A stretch of DNA of 63,592 nt from CAYZXU01 sp964482535 (GTDB lineage: Bacteria > Desulfobacterota > Desulfobacteria > Desulfobacterales > BuS5): contig CAYZXU010000001.1 in NCBI GenBank assembly GCA_964482535.1, positions 1-63,592 of the forward strand, read 5' to 3'. The position numbers and the translations under genes were made by a program. Shown here in pieces: positions 1 through 9,034 of the stretch (position 1 is its first letter; every line of letters begins with the position of its first letter). The notes under the pieces are model-generated. The model searched no databases, had not been told where the DNA came from, and was given only the letters and a program-made list of their open reading frames with translations.

Positions 1-19
1 CGATATTAAAGTAAATATA

Positions 20-193
20 ATGCAGAATAAACGCAGATTTCGTCCTGATCCAAAAGCAAAATTAATGGATCAGGTCAAAGAAGTTTTACCTTACCATCAT
101 TATGCCTATCGCACAAAAGTTACGTATTGTCAATGGATTGTGCGGTATATCCACGATTATGGAAAAAAATGGGTGACCCCTTTAACACATTAG
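20..193 (+). pseudogene. N-terminal fragment of an integron-type tyrosine recombinase
   Basis: A 57-codon frame with the hallmarks of the N-terminal SAM-like (core-binding) domain of IntI-type integrases: LMDQVKEVLPYHHYAYRT followed by TYCQWIVRYI. Integron integrases are normally more than 300 residues with a C-terminal catalytic domain carrying R..H.R..Y. Here the frame stops right after the helical N-domain, and nothing resembling the catalytic half follows before the mazEF promoter. This is therefore a decayed remnant, not a working recombinase. The family assignment rests on the motif alone. Sequence to the left of the window is unseen, but the ATG at the start suggests the 5' end is intact. 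Confidence 0.6.
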
Positions 194-220
194 CCCTCAA
201 ATTATACTTCAATGTTTAAA

Positions 221-260
221 TTGACATGCCATTATTTTGTGATTATAATGTAATTACATT
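221..260 (+). promoter_or_regulatory. mazEF promoter with overlapping palindromic operator
   Basis: TTGACA at 221-226 and TATAAT at 244-249 are both perfect sigma-70 consensus boxes with 17 bp spacing. A perfect 14-bp palindrome, AATGTAATTACATT (247-260), overlaps the -10 box. It is well placed to be the operator at which the MazE antitoxin or MazEF complex autorepresses; that role is inferred from the family. Confidence 0.75.
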
Positions 261-283
261 GATCGCAACTGGGGGGGGTAATT

Positions 284-538
284 ATGACAACTTTAATTAA
301 AATAGGTAATTCACATGGCGTCCGAATCCCAAAAGCAATTATCGAGCAAGCCCAACTCCGTAATAAAAAATTGGAATTCAAAGTAGTCGATGACGGACTT
401 TTAATCCAACCCGTTAAGAAGGCAAGGCAAGGTTGGAAAGAGCAATTTGATAAGGCAAGTAAGTTAAAAGAATCTGATTACTTAAATCAAGAGTGGCTTG
501 ATGCTCCCTTAGCTGATGCAGAGGAATGGGAATGGTAA
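284..538 (+). CDS. mazE: MazE-family antitoxin (AbrB/SpoVT fold)
   Basis: This 84-residue protein is the expected antitoxin of the downstream MazF. The N-terminal half, IKIGNSHGVRIPKAII, is the swapped-hairpin AbrB/MazE DNA-binding signature. The C-terminal tail is acidic and tryptophan-rich (DAPLADAEEWEW), typical of the segment that wraps the toxin. A strong G-rich ribosome-binding run (about 270-278) precedes the ATG. It overlaps mazF by a few bases, implying translational coupling, and is probably autoregulated at the palindrome over its -10 box. Confidence 0.85.
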   Translation: MTTLIKIGNSHGVRIPKAIIEQAQLRNKKLEFKVVDDGLLIQPVKKARQGWKEQFDKASKLKESDYLNQEWLDAPLADAEEWEW

Positions 539-861
539 AGCAAAAGATTCACAGGTTTGATATTTGGTTAGTGCAATTGGACCCAACGCAAGGCTCTGAA
601 ATCAAGAAAACCAGACCATGTATCGTGATTTCACCGGATGAGATGACTTCTTTGAAAACAGCTATTGTTGCTCCAATGACTTCCAAGGGCTTCAGCTTTC
701 CAACCCGAATTCAATGTACATTTCAGAAAAAAAAAGGACTAATTCTATTAGATCAGATGAGAGTCGTTGATAAATCCAGACTTATTCAAAAACTTGGTGT
801 AATTTCCAAGACTACACAAATAAAGACCATCAATTGTTTACAAGAGCTTTTTGCATTTTAA
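532..861 (+). CDS. mazF: MazF-family mRNA interferase toxin
   Basis: This is a PemK/MazF endoribonuclease toxin of about 109 residues. It shows the family signature: FDIWLVQLDPTQGSEIKKTRP, then CIVISPD, then a TSKGFSFPTRI loop, and late in the protein LLDQMRVVDKSRL. The start at 532 is preferred because GAGG (521-524) is correctly spaced for it, whereas the in-frame ATG at 526 lies too close. It overlaps the mazE stop, as in most mazEF pairs. MazF enzymes cleave mRNA at short specific sequences; the target here cannot be read from sequence. Confidence 0.88.
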   Translation: MVKQKIHRFDIWLVQLDPTQGSEIKKTRPCIVISPDEMTSLKTAIVAPMTSKGFSFPTRIQCTFQKKKGLILLDQMRVVDKSRLIQKLGVISKTTQIKTINCLQELFAF

Positions 862-1171
862 AGGGCTGACAAAAAAAACAGGGAGATTTTTTCTTAGTCG
901 AAATTTTATCGGGGCTTTTTTTATTGGCTGATTTTAACCTTAAGCCTATGGAATATATCGTATGAATTCTCGAGAAGTGCCAATTCAATAAAATGCAGGA
1001 ATATGGACATCTAAAAAGTCTGCAGAATTCTTATTTGAAGCCATAGATTCGGGTAACAGAAAAAAATTCAAAAAACCTATTGCGCAACAATAATTTCACA
1101 AGACTACCGGAGTAATACCGGACAAACAAAAAAAGTTCCTGGAAAAAATTCCCAAAAGCTTTGATTTTTAA
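862..1171. other. Intergenic region, possible gene debris
   Basis: There is no convincing gene in these 310 bases between mazF and tRNA-Arg. A short open stretch (about 990-1095) reads in one frame as NAGIWTSKKSAEFLFEAIDSG and onward to KKPIAQQ before a stop. It looks protein-like but has no good start, so it may be debris of a lost gene. No clear terminator hairpin is seen. Confidence 0.3.
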
Positions 1172-1248
<77 letters not shown>

Positions 1249-1325
1249 ATGAATTAATTTTAAGAAAAATATTCAATTTCATTCAAGAGGGAAGGTAAAA
1301 ATTTAGACCTGCTTCAAATTATAAA

Positions 1326-1402
1326 TGGGGTGAGTGAAGGGACTTGAACCCTCGACCACCTGGGCCACAACCAGGAGCTCTACGAACTGAGCTACACCCA
1401 CC
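1326..1402 (-). tRNA. tRNA-His (anticodon GTG)
   Basis: This is a minus-strand cloverleaf with CCA encoded (1326-1328), acceptor GTGGGTG pairing with CACTCAC, anticodon GTG and T-arm GGTTCAAGTCC. The extra 5' G (c1402) opposite discriminator C (g1329) is the diagnostic histidine identity pair. It lies 77 bp from tRNA-Arg on the same strand. Confidence 0.95.
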
Positions 1403-1568
1403 ACAAGTTAATTTGTATATTTAACAGATTAAATTATTCTATTCAAGGTTTTTTATATGTTTTTAAATAAAATAATTTAAAGCTGCGAAACTTGCTGTTG
1501 ACCATCAGGTCTTTGTGCTATAAAATTGTTTTTTTATTCATCTAAAACATAAAAAAAATCAGGACAAA

Positions 1569-1733
1569 ATGACCAAATTTCATATTTTTATTATACGGGC
1601 TGTACTCGGAGCTGTTTTTGCCGTTGTTTTATCACGTTTTTTTTACCCTGACATAAATCCTGTTTATGTGGCGCTTATAGGAATAGCTCTGGTTGGGCTT
1701 TCATACCTGTCAGAAATTTTACGGAACAAATAA
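1569..1733 (+). CDS. Small hydrophobic protein upstream of selB
   Basis: This 54-residue ORF begins MTKFHIFIIRAVLGAVFAVV and ends LSYLSEILRNK. It contains two hydrophobic stretches (about residues 5-22 and 32-46) separated by SRFFYPDINP, suggesting a two-helix inner-membrane hairpin. An AGGA ribosome-binding site lies 5 nt before the ATG. It ends 27 bp before the selB start, so the two are probably cotranscribed. I do not recognise the family, and any functional link to selenocysteine insertion is unknown. Confidence 0.6.
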   Translation: MTKFHIFIIRAVLGAVFAVVLSRFFYPDINPVYVALIGIALVGLSYLSEILRNK

Positions 1734-1760
1734 TCTAAGAGCATAAGGAAAAACTAACCT

Positions 1761-3665
1761 TTGAAGCAGATTATCCTGGGAACAGCGGGCCATATTGACC
1801 ATGGAAAAACCTCTCTTATCAAAGCGGTTACAGGTATTAATACAGACAGGCTCAAGGAAGAAAAACTCCGGGGCATAACAATAGAGCTCGGTTTTGCATC
1901 AATGGATCTCCCCAGCGGTCAGCATATCGGGATTGTAGACGTTCCAGGCCATGAAAAATTTGTAAAACATATGGTTGCAGGAGCAACCGGAATCGATATT
2001 GTTGTACTGGTAATAGCAGCCGATGAAGGGGTTATGCCCCAGACAAGGGAACATATGGATATATGCTCTCTTCTTAATATAAAATACGGGTTTGTAGCCC
2101 TGACAAAAACAGACATGGTTGACGAAGAATGGATGGAACTTGTTACAGAAGATATTATGGATTTTGTGCATGGAACCTTTCTGGAAGATGCTCCCATTAT
2201 TCCGGTTTCTTCCACCACAGGCAAGGGTCTGCCGGAATTTATCGAAACTCTCAATGAATTAAGCTCCAAAATCCCGCAAAAAACTGCAACGGGCCTGTTC
2301 CGGCTGCCTGTTGACAGGGTTTTTACAATGAAGGGCTTTGGCACTGTAATAACAGGGACTCTTCTTTCAGGAAAGGTGAACGTTGGCGATAGCATTATGA
2401 TTTACCCTTCCGGCATAACATCAAAAGTCCGGGGGATTCAGGTACACAACGAGAGTGTGGATACTGCTTTTGCAGGCATGCGTACTGCAATTAATTTCCA
2501 GGGTCTTGAAAAAGCATCCATAAACAGAGGGGAAGTATTATCTTCCCCGGAAGCCTTGACACCAAGCTATATGGTTGACCTAACCGTGCAATTTCTTCCA
2601 GGCAACAGCAAGCCTTTAAAAAACCGCAGCCGTGTGAGATTTCACACAGGAACCAGTGAAATTCTTGGAGTACTTGTACTGCTTGACAGGGACAAGCTTA
2701 TGCCGGGCGATTCAGCAGCAGCCCAGATAAGGCTTGACTCTCCTGTGGCAGTAGTAAAAGATGATAACTTTGTTTTAAGAAGTTATTCTCCTGTGCACAC
2801 CATCGCAGGCGGACAGATTCTTAACCCCATACCAAACAAACATAAATCTTTCAAACCTGAAACCATACAGGGACTGAAAATCATTGCAGAAAATACTCCT
2901 GAAGAAGTGGCTGCGCATCATATTAATGAGTCGGGATTAAAAGGTGTTTCGTTTTCCAACCTTAAAATAATGACGAATATGCCTGAAAAAAAACTTTTGA
3001 ATGTTATGCAGTCCCTCTTGTCTAAAAAAAAAGTTATTATCACAGACAGGGAGAAGCTGACATATATACATGAAAAAACTTTAAAAAAATTAAACGATGA
3101 TATATTCGGGCATCTTGAAAATTTTCACAAAATACATCCCTTAAAAACCGGAATGTCAAAGGAAGAATTAAAGTCAAAACTTCCGGCTGCTGTGGGGCAA
3201 AAGCTGTTTTCCCTTATTATAAACCAGATGACAAAAGAAAAGATAATTACTGCCGAGCAAAGCATAATACACCTTGCAAAGCATTCTGTGTCCCTGGGGA
3301 TTGACCAGGAAGATTTAAAACAAAAAATAGTTGATGCATATAAAAAAGCAGACCTTACTCCTCCATATTTTAAGGAACTAAGCAATACCTTGAAAATAGA
3401 GCCAAAATATGGGAAGGATGTTCTACTCCTCCTTGTTAATGAAAAAATCCTTATTAAGGCAAAAGAGGATCTATACTTTCACGTTGACGCAATTAATGCT
3501 TTGAAAACAAAGCTTGTTAATTTTCTTGAAACCAACAAAGAGCTGACAACCCCCCAGTTTAAAGAGATGACCTCTGTGTCACGGAAATATCTCATACCGC
3601 TGATTGAATATTTTGATTCTGCAAAGGTTACCATCAGGATAGGTGACATACGAAGGTTAAGATAG
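1761..3665 (+). CDS. selB: Selenocysteine-specific translation elongation factor SelB
   Basis: SelB is a GTPase that carries Sec-tRNA(Sec) to the ribosome at UGA codons followed by a SECIS hairpin. The 634-residue length is normal. The GTPase motifs are G1 GTAGHIDHGKT (residues 7-17), G3 DVPGHE (60-65) and G4 TKTD (115-118), followed by EF-Tu-like domains 2 and 3. The last 240 or so residues are lysine-rich winged-helix modules that in the family bind the SECIS RNA. The start is TTG, with AAGGA 11 nt upstream. The 3' end overlaps the convergent hemW gene by 9 bp. Its presence shows that UGA can be recoded in this organism, which matters for the DUF1573 gene at 44729-45526. selA and the tRNA-Sec gene are not in the window. 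Confidence 0.95.
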   Translation: MKQIILGTAGHIDHGKTSLIKAVTGINTDRLKEEKLRGITIELGFASMDLPSGQHIGIVDVPGHEKFVKHMVAGATGIDIVVLVIAADEGVMPQTREHMDICSLLNIKYGFVALTKTDMVDEEWMELVTEDIMDFVHGTFLEDAPIIPVSSTTGKGLPEFIETLNELSSKIPQKTATGLFRLPVDRVFTMKGFGTVITGTLLSGKVNVGDSIMIYPSGITSKVRGIQVHNESVDTAFAGMRTAINFQGLEKASINRGEVLSSPEALTPSYMVDLTVQFLPGNSKPLKNRSRVRFHTGTSEILGVLVLLDRDKLMPGDSAAAQIRLDSPVAVVKDDNFVLRSYSPVHTIAGGQILNPIPNKHKSFKPETIQGLKIIAENTPEEVAAHHINESGLKGVSFSNLKIMTNMPEKKLLNVMQSLLSKKKVIITDREKLTYIHEKTLKKLNDDIFGHLENFHKIHPLKTGMSKEELKSKLPAAVGQKLFSLIINQMTKEKIITAEQSIIHLAKHSVSLGIDQEDLKQKIVDAYKKADLTPPYFKELSNTLKIEPKYGKDVLLLLVNEKILIKAKEDLYFHVDAINALKTKLVNFLETNKELTTPQFKEMTSVSRKYLIPLIEYFDSAKVTIRIGDIRRLR

Positions 3666-4787
3666 AAACCTTAAAGCGATCCCCTCTTGAAACAGCAGAC
3701 CCTTTGAAGTAAGCCTGCATCTGTTTTTTCTTATTTCAAGAAACCCCTGTTCTTTAAATTCGGCCATTATGCCACTGAACTCTTTTTCAAAATTCATATT
3801 AAACCTGTCTTTAAACATAACCATATCTATGCCGTCCGAGGTTCTTAAACCAAGATAAATCGTTTCCATTATCCTCTGGGTCAAATTTAAACTTTCTGTT
3901 TTCTCAACAGGTTTACTCCCCAAATTAATTTTTTCGATATACTTTTTGACATCTTTAATGTTCCAGAAACGTTCAGATTCCATAAAAGAATGTGCAGAAG
4001 GTCCAAAGCCCAGATAGGGAGAAAATGACCAGTACTTCTGATTATGCCTTGACCTGTGCTTATCAGATCTTGCAAAATTAGATATTTCGTAATGAATAAA
4101 ACCGGCTTTTTTTAAAATACAAGCTGTTGTTTCAAACATATCTGCTGTTATGTTATCATCAAGAGGTTGTTTTTTTACATCAGCGCCCATGGGGGTATCC
4201 GGCTCATATGTGAGCATATAGCAGGAAATATGTTCCGGCTTAAATTCAAGCGCTTTTTCTAAATCTAAAACCCAGTCTTTTTTTGTCTGGTGCTCAAGGG
4301 CGTATATTAAATCAATGGAGATATTATCAAAACCTGCATCACGCGCATTGTTAATTGCGTTCTCGCTGTCTTTAGCTGAATGTATTCTCCCTAAGAACTC
4401 AAGATTTACATCACTAAAGGACTGCGTGCCTATGCTGATACGGTTCACTCCCAATGCTTTATACTCTTTCAGTTCTTTACAGGTTATAGTGCCGGGATTT
4501 ACTTCTACTGTTACTTCAGCAGAATTTCCAACCTTAAACTTCGCATATACTGCTTCAACTATCCGGCCGATTTCCCGACTCTTTAAAACAGAAGGGGTGC
4601 CTCCGCCAATATAAAGGGTGTCAAAAACAAAAAGATCTGCCATGCCTATTTCAGCCAGCAATGCATCCATAAACCTGTCTTTAATGGAAAGATCCGTTGT
4701 GGAGTAAAAATTGCAATAAGGACATTTTTTTACGCAAAAAGGGATATGCACATATATGCCGCCGGAATCTTTTTTTCTAACTTTCAA
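3657..4787 (-). CDS. hemW: HemW-like radical SAM heme chaperone (annotated as HemN-like oxidase)
   Basis: This is a 376-residue radical-SAM protein of the coproporphyrinogen oxidase-like family. The 4Fe-4S motif is CVKKCPYC (Cys18, 22, 25), preceded by IYVHIPF and followed by LYIGGGTPS. The residue after YC-N is Phe and the fourth Cys of true HemN (CXXXCXXCXC) is missing, which points to HemW, a heme-binding chaperone, rather than the oxidase. Its start overlaps the thiC stop by 11 bp, so it is translated from the end of the thiamin operon. A role in thiamin synthesis is not implied. Confidence 0.85.
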   Translation of the reverse strand: MKVRKKDSGGIYVHIPFCVKKCPYCNFYSTTDLSIKDRFMDALLAEIGMADLFVFDTLYIGGGTPSVLKSREIGRIVEAVYAKFKVGNSAEVTVEVNPGTITCKELKEYKALGVNRISIGTQSFSDVNLEFLGRIHSAKDSENAINNARDAGFDNISIDLIYALEHQTKKDWVLDLEKALEFKPEHISCYMLTYEPDTPMGADVKKQPLDDNITADMFETTACILKKAGFIHYEISNFARSDKHRSRHNQKYWSFSPYLGFGPSAHSFMESERFWNIKDVKKYIEKINLGSKPVEKTESLNLTQRIMETIYLGLRTSDGIDMVMFKDRFNMNFEKEFSGIMAEFKEQGFLEIRKNRCRLTSKGLLFQEGIALRFLS

Positions 4788-6063
4788 GAATTTTTTTACT
4801 TCTTTTTACTGCGCAAAGATCACCGCACATGGTGCAAACCTCCTCATCAATGGGCTTGGATGAATTTCTGTAAGCTGCCGCCTTTTCAGGATCCATGGCA
4901 AGGGAAAGCATTTTTTTCCAGTCAAGATCCCTTCTTGCCTGGCTCATTTGATTATCCCAGTCAATTGCTCCTGGAATACCCTTTGCAATATCCGCTGCAT
5001 GGGCTGCAATCCTTGTAGCGATAATACCTTCCTTTATATCATCAAGGTCAGGAAGCCTGAGATGTTCCGCAGGCGTAACATAGCAGAGAAAATCAGCGCC
5101 GCTGGATGCTGCCAGGGCTCCGCCTATGGCGGAAGTAATATGATCATAACCTGGCGCAACATCGGTAACAACCGGGCCGAGCACATAAAAAGGGGCTCCG
5201 TGGCAAAGTTTTTTTTCAAGCTGCATATTTGTACAAACTTCATTTAAAGGAACATGGCCAGGCCCTTCTATCATAACCTGAACATCCCTTTCCCATGCCT
5301 TTTTTGTTAATTCGCCTAGTATGATAAGCTCCTGTATCTGTGGGGCGTCGGTTGCATCCTTCAGGCACCCAGGTCTCAGGCCATCTCCAAGACTCAGGGT
5401 AATATCATACTCTCTGCAAATATCCAGCAGCCTGTCAAAATGCTCATAAAAAGGGTTCTCTTTATCATTTTCTTCCATCCATTCCAGAAGTATTGATCCG
5501 CCCCGGCTCACCACATGAAGAAGCCTTGGGTTATTTTTGATTCTTTCAACGGAGGTTCTGTTTAAACCAGCATGAATGGTCAGAAAATCTATACCATCAT
5601 CGGCATGGGATATAACTACATCAAAAAAATCATCCACACTAATATCTTTTACTTTTTTACCGAATTTTGCCACAGCATCGTAAACAGGTACAGTGCCTGT
5701 CATTACAGGAGACATCTCAACAACTTTTCTGCGAAATCCTCCGGTGTCTCCAAATGTGCTCAAATCCATGATGGAATCAGCCTTTAATGCCAGGGATATT
5801 TCAACTTTCTTTAATTCCATATCCATGTCGCAGCAATCTTCTGAAACGCCGAGATTAACATTGACCTTTGTGGTCAAACCCTGACCTATCCCCTTTCCCA
5901 CGATATTTTTATGATTCTTGTTGGCAGGTATCACTATCTTACCATTTGCAATTCCTTCCAGCAGATCATATTCTGATATCCTTTCCTGGGAAAGGACATC
6001 TTTCATCTGCGCTGTCAGTATCCCCTGCCTCGCTGCATCCATTTGGGTTGTATAGTTTTTCAT
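4777..6063 (-). CDS. thiC: Phosphomethylpyrimidine synthase ThiC
   Basis: ThiC is a radical-SAM enzyme that converts 5-aminoimidazole ribotide to hydroxymethylpyrimidine phosphate, the pyrimidine half of thiamin. The 428-residue length fits the short form lacking the long N-terminal extension. Family landmarks include NLGVSEDC, IEGPGHVPLNE, FYVLGPVVTDVAPGYDHI and CYVTPAEHL. The cluster-binding tail is CTMCGDLC (Cys410, 413, 417). The start codon overlaps the thiE stop (ATGA type), and its 3' end overlaps hemW. Expression should follow the TPP riboswitch upstream of thiS. Confidence 0.95.
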   Translation of the reverse strand: MKNYTTQMDAARQGILTAQMKDVLSQERISEYDLLEGIANGKIVIPANKNHKNIVGKGIGQGLTTKVNVNLGVSEDCCDMDMELKKVEISLALKADSIMDLSTFGDTGGFRRKVVEMSPVMTGTVPVYDAVAKFGKKVKDISVDDFFDVVISHADDGIDFLTIHAGLNRTSVERIKNNPRLLHVVSRGGSILLEWMEENDKENPFYEHFDRLLDICREYDITLSLGDGLRPGCLKDATDAPQIQELIILGELTKKAWERDVQVMIEGPGHVPLNEVCTNMQLEKKLCHGAPFYVLGPVVTDVAPGYDHITSAIGGALAASSGADFLCYVTPAEHLRLPDLDDIKEGIIATRIAAHAADIAKGIPGAIDWDNQMSQARRDLDWKKMLSLAMDPEKAAAYRNSSKPIDEEVCTMCGDLCAVKRSKKILES

Positions 6064-7121
6064 ATAGTATCCTTTTTATAAATCTCTTTTTCCATTACAA
6101 AACGGAGTCTTTCCACCTTTTCCGCTACATCCTCCGCGCCTGTTATCTCTGTAACAAGAGCCACGGTTTTTGCGCCCCTTATCATAATCTCATGGATATT
6201 ATCTTCCTTGATTCCTCCTATGGCAACAAAGGGCATAGGAACATTATCAACAACATATTCAAGATAATCAAACCCCACAGGATCACATACATCTTCTTTT
6301 GTATAAGTTTTAAAAACAGGACCGACTCCTATATAATCTGCCTCAGACTCCAAAGCCCAACGAGCCTGGTCGGGTGAATGTGTGGAAAGACCTATTATCA
6401 TGCCGCTGCCCACAAGCTGTCTTGCCTGATCAACCGGCATATCATCCTGACCCAGATGAACACCATCGGCCTCTACTGCCATTGCAATATCGATATAGTC
6501 ATTAACAATAAAAATTATTCCATTATCCCTTGTTATTCTTCTAATTTCCATGCACTCTTTGTAGATATCTCTAAAATTCTTTGCGCCGTGTTTTTCCCGG
6601 TACTGAACAGTCTTCACGCCACCTTTTATCATATCCTTTACTACCTGGATATTTTTTCTCCCTGAAGAAAATTTTTCAGCAGTTATTCCGTAAATACCCT
6701 GGGGAAGTCTCTTTTTATAAAAACCTTTAAATTCTTTTTCCAAAGTATAAATCTGAAACCTTATCTCTTCCACTTCCTTGCTCTTTTTATAATCGCCGAT
6801 GATTTTTGAACTCTCTTCTATGCTTCTTAAGCCTTCTTCTACTCTTTTAAAATTTGCAGTTATCAGATGCTGCAAATCTTTTTTTTTATCCAGCTCTGTT
6901 TTAAGAGAGATCTCTTTTCCTGTATCATCAACTGCATTACGGGAAAGGATTAATTTATCCTCAATATGAATAAATTTCTTTCTGACTCCATGCCTGAAAG
7001 CTCTAAGCCTTTCCGTGGTTCCGGCATCCTGAAAATTAAACCTTGCGATATCTTCTATTACCCTCAGACCTTCTGCAATCCTGTTTAAATTTGCGTCAAT
7101 TATCCTGTAAATATTCTTCAT
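6060..7121 (-). CDS. thiE: ThiD2-ThiE fusion: thiamin-phosphate synthase with N-terminal ThiD2-like domain
   Basis: The C-terminal part (about residues 143-350) is ThiE, which joins HMP-PP and thiazole phosphate. Landmarks are GIYGITAEK, VQYREK, FIVNDYIDIAM, ADGVHLGQDDMP, IGVGPVFKT and PFVAIGGI. The N-terminal part, about 135 residues with IDANLNRIAEGLRVIEDIAR and the internal echo NFKRVEEGLRSIEE, matches the ThiD2-type domain found fused to ThiE in cyanobacteria and some anaerobes. That domain is predicted in the family to phosphorylate HMP-P, and it would explain why no separate thiD is seen here. The ATG at 7121 is preferred because a GAGTGG box precedes it; an in-frame GTG at 7130 is the alternative. 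It sits 16 bp after thiH. Confidence 0.88.
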   Translation of the reverse strand: MKNIYRIIDANLNRIAEGLRVIEDIARFNFQDAGTTERLRAFRHGVRKKFIHIEDKLILSRNAVDDTGKEISLKTELDKKKDLQHLITANFKRVEEGLRSIEESSKIIGDYKKSKEVEEIRFQIYTLEKEFKGFYKKRLPQGIYGITAEKFSSGRKNIQVVKDMIKGGVKTVQYREKHGAKNFRDIYKECMEIRRITRDNGIIFIVNDYIDIAMAVEADGVHLGQDDMPVDQARQLVGSGMIIGLSTHSPDQARWALESEADYIGVGPVFKTYTKEDVCDPVGFDYLEYVVDNVPMPFVAIGGIKEDNIHEIMIRGAKTVALVTEITGAEDVAEKVERLRFVMEKEIYKKDTI

Positions 7122-7137
7122 ATAGTCCACTCTTTTT

Positions 7138-8244
7138 TCAAAAAAGTTCCCAGTCCTTAAACACAGGCTGAAACCCTTTGGCTTTCAGTGTGCTGACAAT
7201 TTCATCCACACTTCTGTTGTCTGAAATAACAAACTGCGGCGTGTTTTCCTCCTTCTTGCCTGCATAACCCCCGACTCCTGTTCTTGATCCTGCCGAGAGC
7301 CTTGTGGCGCCAAGATAAATCAATCTGTCTCTTAGCTCAGGGCTCTCCCTTGTGGATACTGTCAGGCCGGCCCTTGGAATAAAAAGTCTGCATGCAAGCA
7401 TGAACTGAACAAAACTCTTGTCGCTTATACAAAAATTCGGCTTAAACCCGCCTTCAGCCTCCCTGAGCCTTGGCAGGGATATGCTGATTTCCGTATCAAG
7501 ATATTTATCATCAAGATATTTTGCATGCATGCCGCAAAAGAAAGCTTCACTTCTTGTTTCTCCCAGGCCCATCAAAGCGCCTGTATTTACCATTCTAAAG
7601 CCGGCCTTTGCTCCTCTTTCAGGAGCATCGAGCCTGTCAAGATAGTCTCTCTTTTCTCCTGAAAGATGAACCTTGCTGTAAATCTCTTCATCATATACTT
7701 CCTGGTAAATAGTCAAACCGTCAACCCCTGCATTCTTTAACATCAGGTATTCATTCTCATCCATCTGATATACTTCAATGGAAATGGAAGAAAAATATTT
7801 TTTCAAAATTTTAACTGCTTCTCTTATAAATTCAGGCGGGCTTGCAGCTCTGTCTCCTCCGGTTAAAAGCAAAATATGCCTTATCTGGGTCTTTGCAATC
7901 TCCCTGCATTCTTCTTCAATCTCTTTAAAGCTTAATTTTTTACGCAAAATCCTGTTTTTTTTGTTAAACCCGCAGTAGATACACTCATTGCTGCAATAAT
8001 TGGAAATATACAAAGGCATAAAAAGATTTATTACCCTGCCAAAATACTGAACAGTTGATTTATGAGCCCTGTTTGCAATTATCTCCAGATGATCTTGTGC
8101 CTTTGTTGAAAGAAGGTTTAAAAAATCCTTATAGCTTAGCTTTTCTTTTAACAAAGTTTTTCGGATATCTTCATCTGTGACTTTTTTAAAATATCCGTTG
8201 AAATCAAAATTTTTAAATTCTTCTATTATCTTATAAAATGACAT
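7138..8244 (-). CDS. thiH: 2-iminoacetate synthase ThiH (radical SAM)
   Basis: ThiH cleaves tyrosine to dehydroglycine (2-iminoacetate), which ThiG uses to build the thiazole ring; it is the anaerobic alternative to ThiO. The cluster motif is CSNECIYCGF, preceded by INLFMPLYISNYC. Other landmarks are LLTGGDRAASPP, EVYQMDENEYLML, GLTIYQEVYDEE, GALMGLGETRSEAF and the C-terminal RLSAGSRTGVGGY. The length of 368 residues is normal. It lies between thiG and thiE with short gaps, consistent with one TPP-controlled operon. Confidence 0.95.
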   Translation of the reverse strand: MSFYKIIEEFKNFDFNGYFKKVTDEDIRKTLLKEKLSYKDFLNLLSTKAQDHLEIIANRAHKSTVQYFGRVINLFMPLYISNYCSNECIYCGFNKKNRILRKKLSFKEIEEECREIAKTQIRHILLLTGGDRAASPPEFIREAVKILKKYFSSISIEVYQMDENEYLMLKNAGVDGLTIYQEVYDEEIYSKVHLSGEKRDYLDRLDAPERGAKAGFRMVNTGALMGLGETRSEAFFCGMHAKYLDDKYLDTEISISLPRLREAEGGFKPNFCISDKSFVQFMLACRLFIPRAGLTVSTRESPELRDRLIYLGATRLSAGSRTGVGGYAGKKEENTPQFVISDNRSVDEIVSTLKAKGFQPVFKDWELF

Positions 8245-8261
8245 TATTTTTTACTTTTAAT

Positions 8262-9032
8262 CTATCTTAAAAAACCGGTTAAAGGTGAAGATGCAACTGC
8301 AAGTTTACTCTCCTGGGCTATCTCGGCAAGATAGGCATACCTGCCTGCTTTAACTGCCAGGGAAAAAGCCTTTCCCATAATTGCCGGATCTTCAGCCGAT
8401 GATATTGCAGTATTTACCAGCACAGCATCTGCGCCCATCTCCATTGCTTTGGCAGCATGGGAGGGTCTCCCTATTCCAGCATCAACTATTACCGGAACTA
8501 AGCAGTTTTCCACCAGCATTTCAATAAGTGACGCTGTTTCCAGCCCCCGGTTTGAACCGATGGGAGAACCAAGGGGCATAACCGCAGCCGCTCCGGCTTC
8601 TTCAAGCCTCTTTGCCAGGGGTAAATCCGGCAGAACATAGGGCAAGACTACAAACCCTTCCTTTACAAGAATTTCAACGGCGAGCAGTGTTTCATAATTG
8701 TCCGGCATAAGATATTTCATGTCGGTAATGATCTCTATCTTGATAAGATTGCCGCAGCCCGCCTCCCTTGCTATTCTTGCAATTCTCACAGCCTCATCCG
8801 CTGTTCTGGCACCTGAAGTATTGGGAAGCAGAGTAATATTTTCAGGTATATAATCTAATATATTTTCTGTTTTAGAAGAAAAATCCACCCTGCGAAGAGC
8901 CACGGTTATAAGCTCGGAACCGCTTGCTTCAAGCATACTGGGGATAAGTTCCTTTGAGGCAAATTTTCCTGTGCCTGTGAAAAGCCGGTTTTTAAATACC
9001 CTGTCACCAATTTTTAAAAGCTCATCTTCCAT
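8262..9032 (-). CDS. thiG: Thiazole synthase ThiG
   Basis: ThiG condenses deoxyxylulose phosphate, 2-iminoacetate and sulfur from ThiS-thiocarboxylate into the thiazole ring. Landmarks include FKNRLFTGTGKF, ITVALRRVDF, LLPNTSGARTADEAVRIA, VLPYVLPDLPLAKRLEEAG, AAVMPLGSPIGSNRG, VPVIVDAGIGRPSHA and DAVLVNTAIS. The start chosen is ATG at 9032, 23 codons inside the longest open frame, because GGAGG lies just upstream and the gene then begins 2 bp after the thiS stop. The protein is then 256 residues, the usual size. Confidence 0.95.
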   Translation of the reverse strand: MEDELLKIGDRVFKNRLFTGTGKFASKELIPSMLEASGSELITVALRRVDFSSKTENILDYIPENITLLPNTSGARTADEAVRIARIAREAGCGNLIKIEIITDMKYLMPDNYETLLAVEILVKEGFVVLPYVLPDLPLAKRLEEAGAAAVMPLGSPIGSNRGLETASLIEMLVENCLVPVIVDAGIGRPSHAAKAMEMGADAVLVNTAISSAEDPAIMGKAFSLAVKAGRYAYLAEIAQESKLAVASSPLTGFLR

Positions 9033-9034
9033 CT

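Noticed and set aside
1403..1568. Gene or tRNA-Sec between tRNA-His and the small ORF
   Set aside because: I looked for a 95-nt long-arm tRNA with anticodon TCA and found nothing convincing; the selC gene is probably elsewhere.
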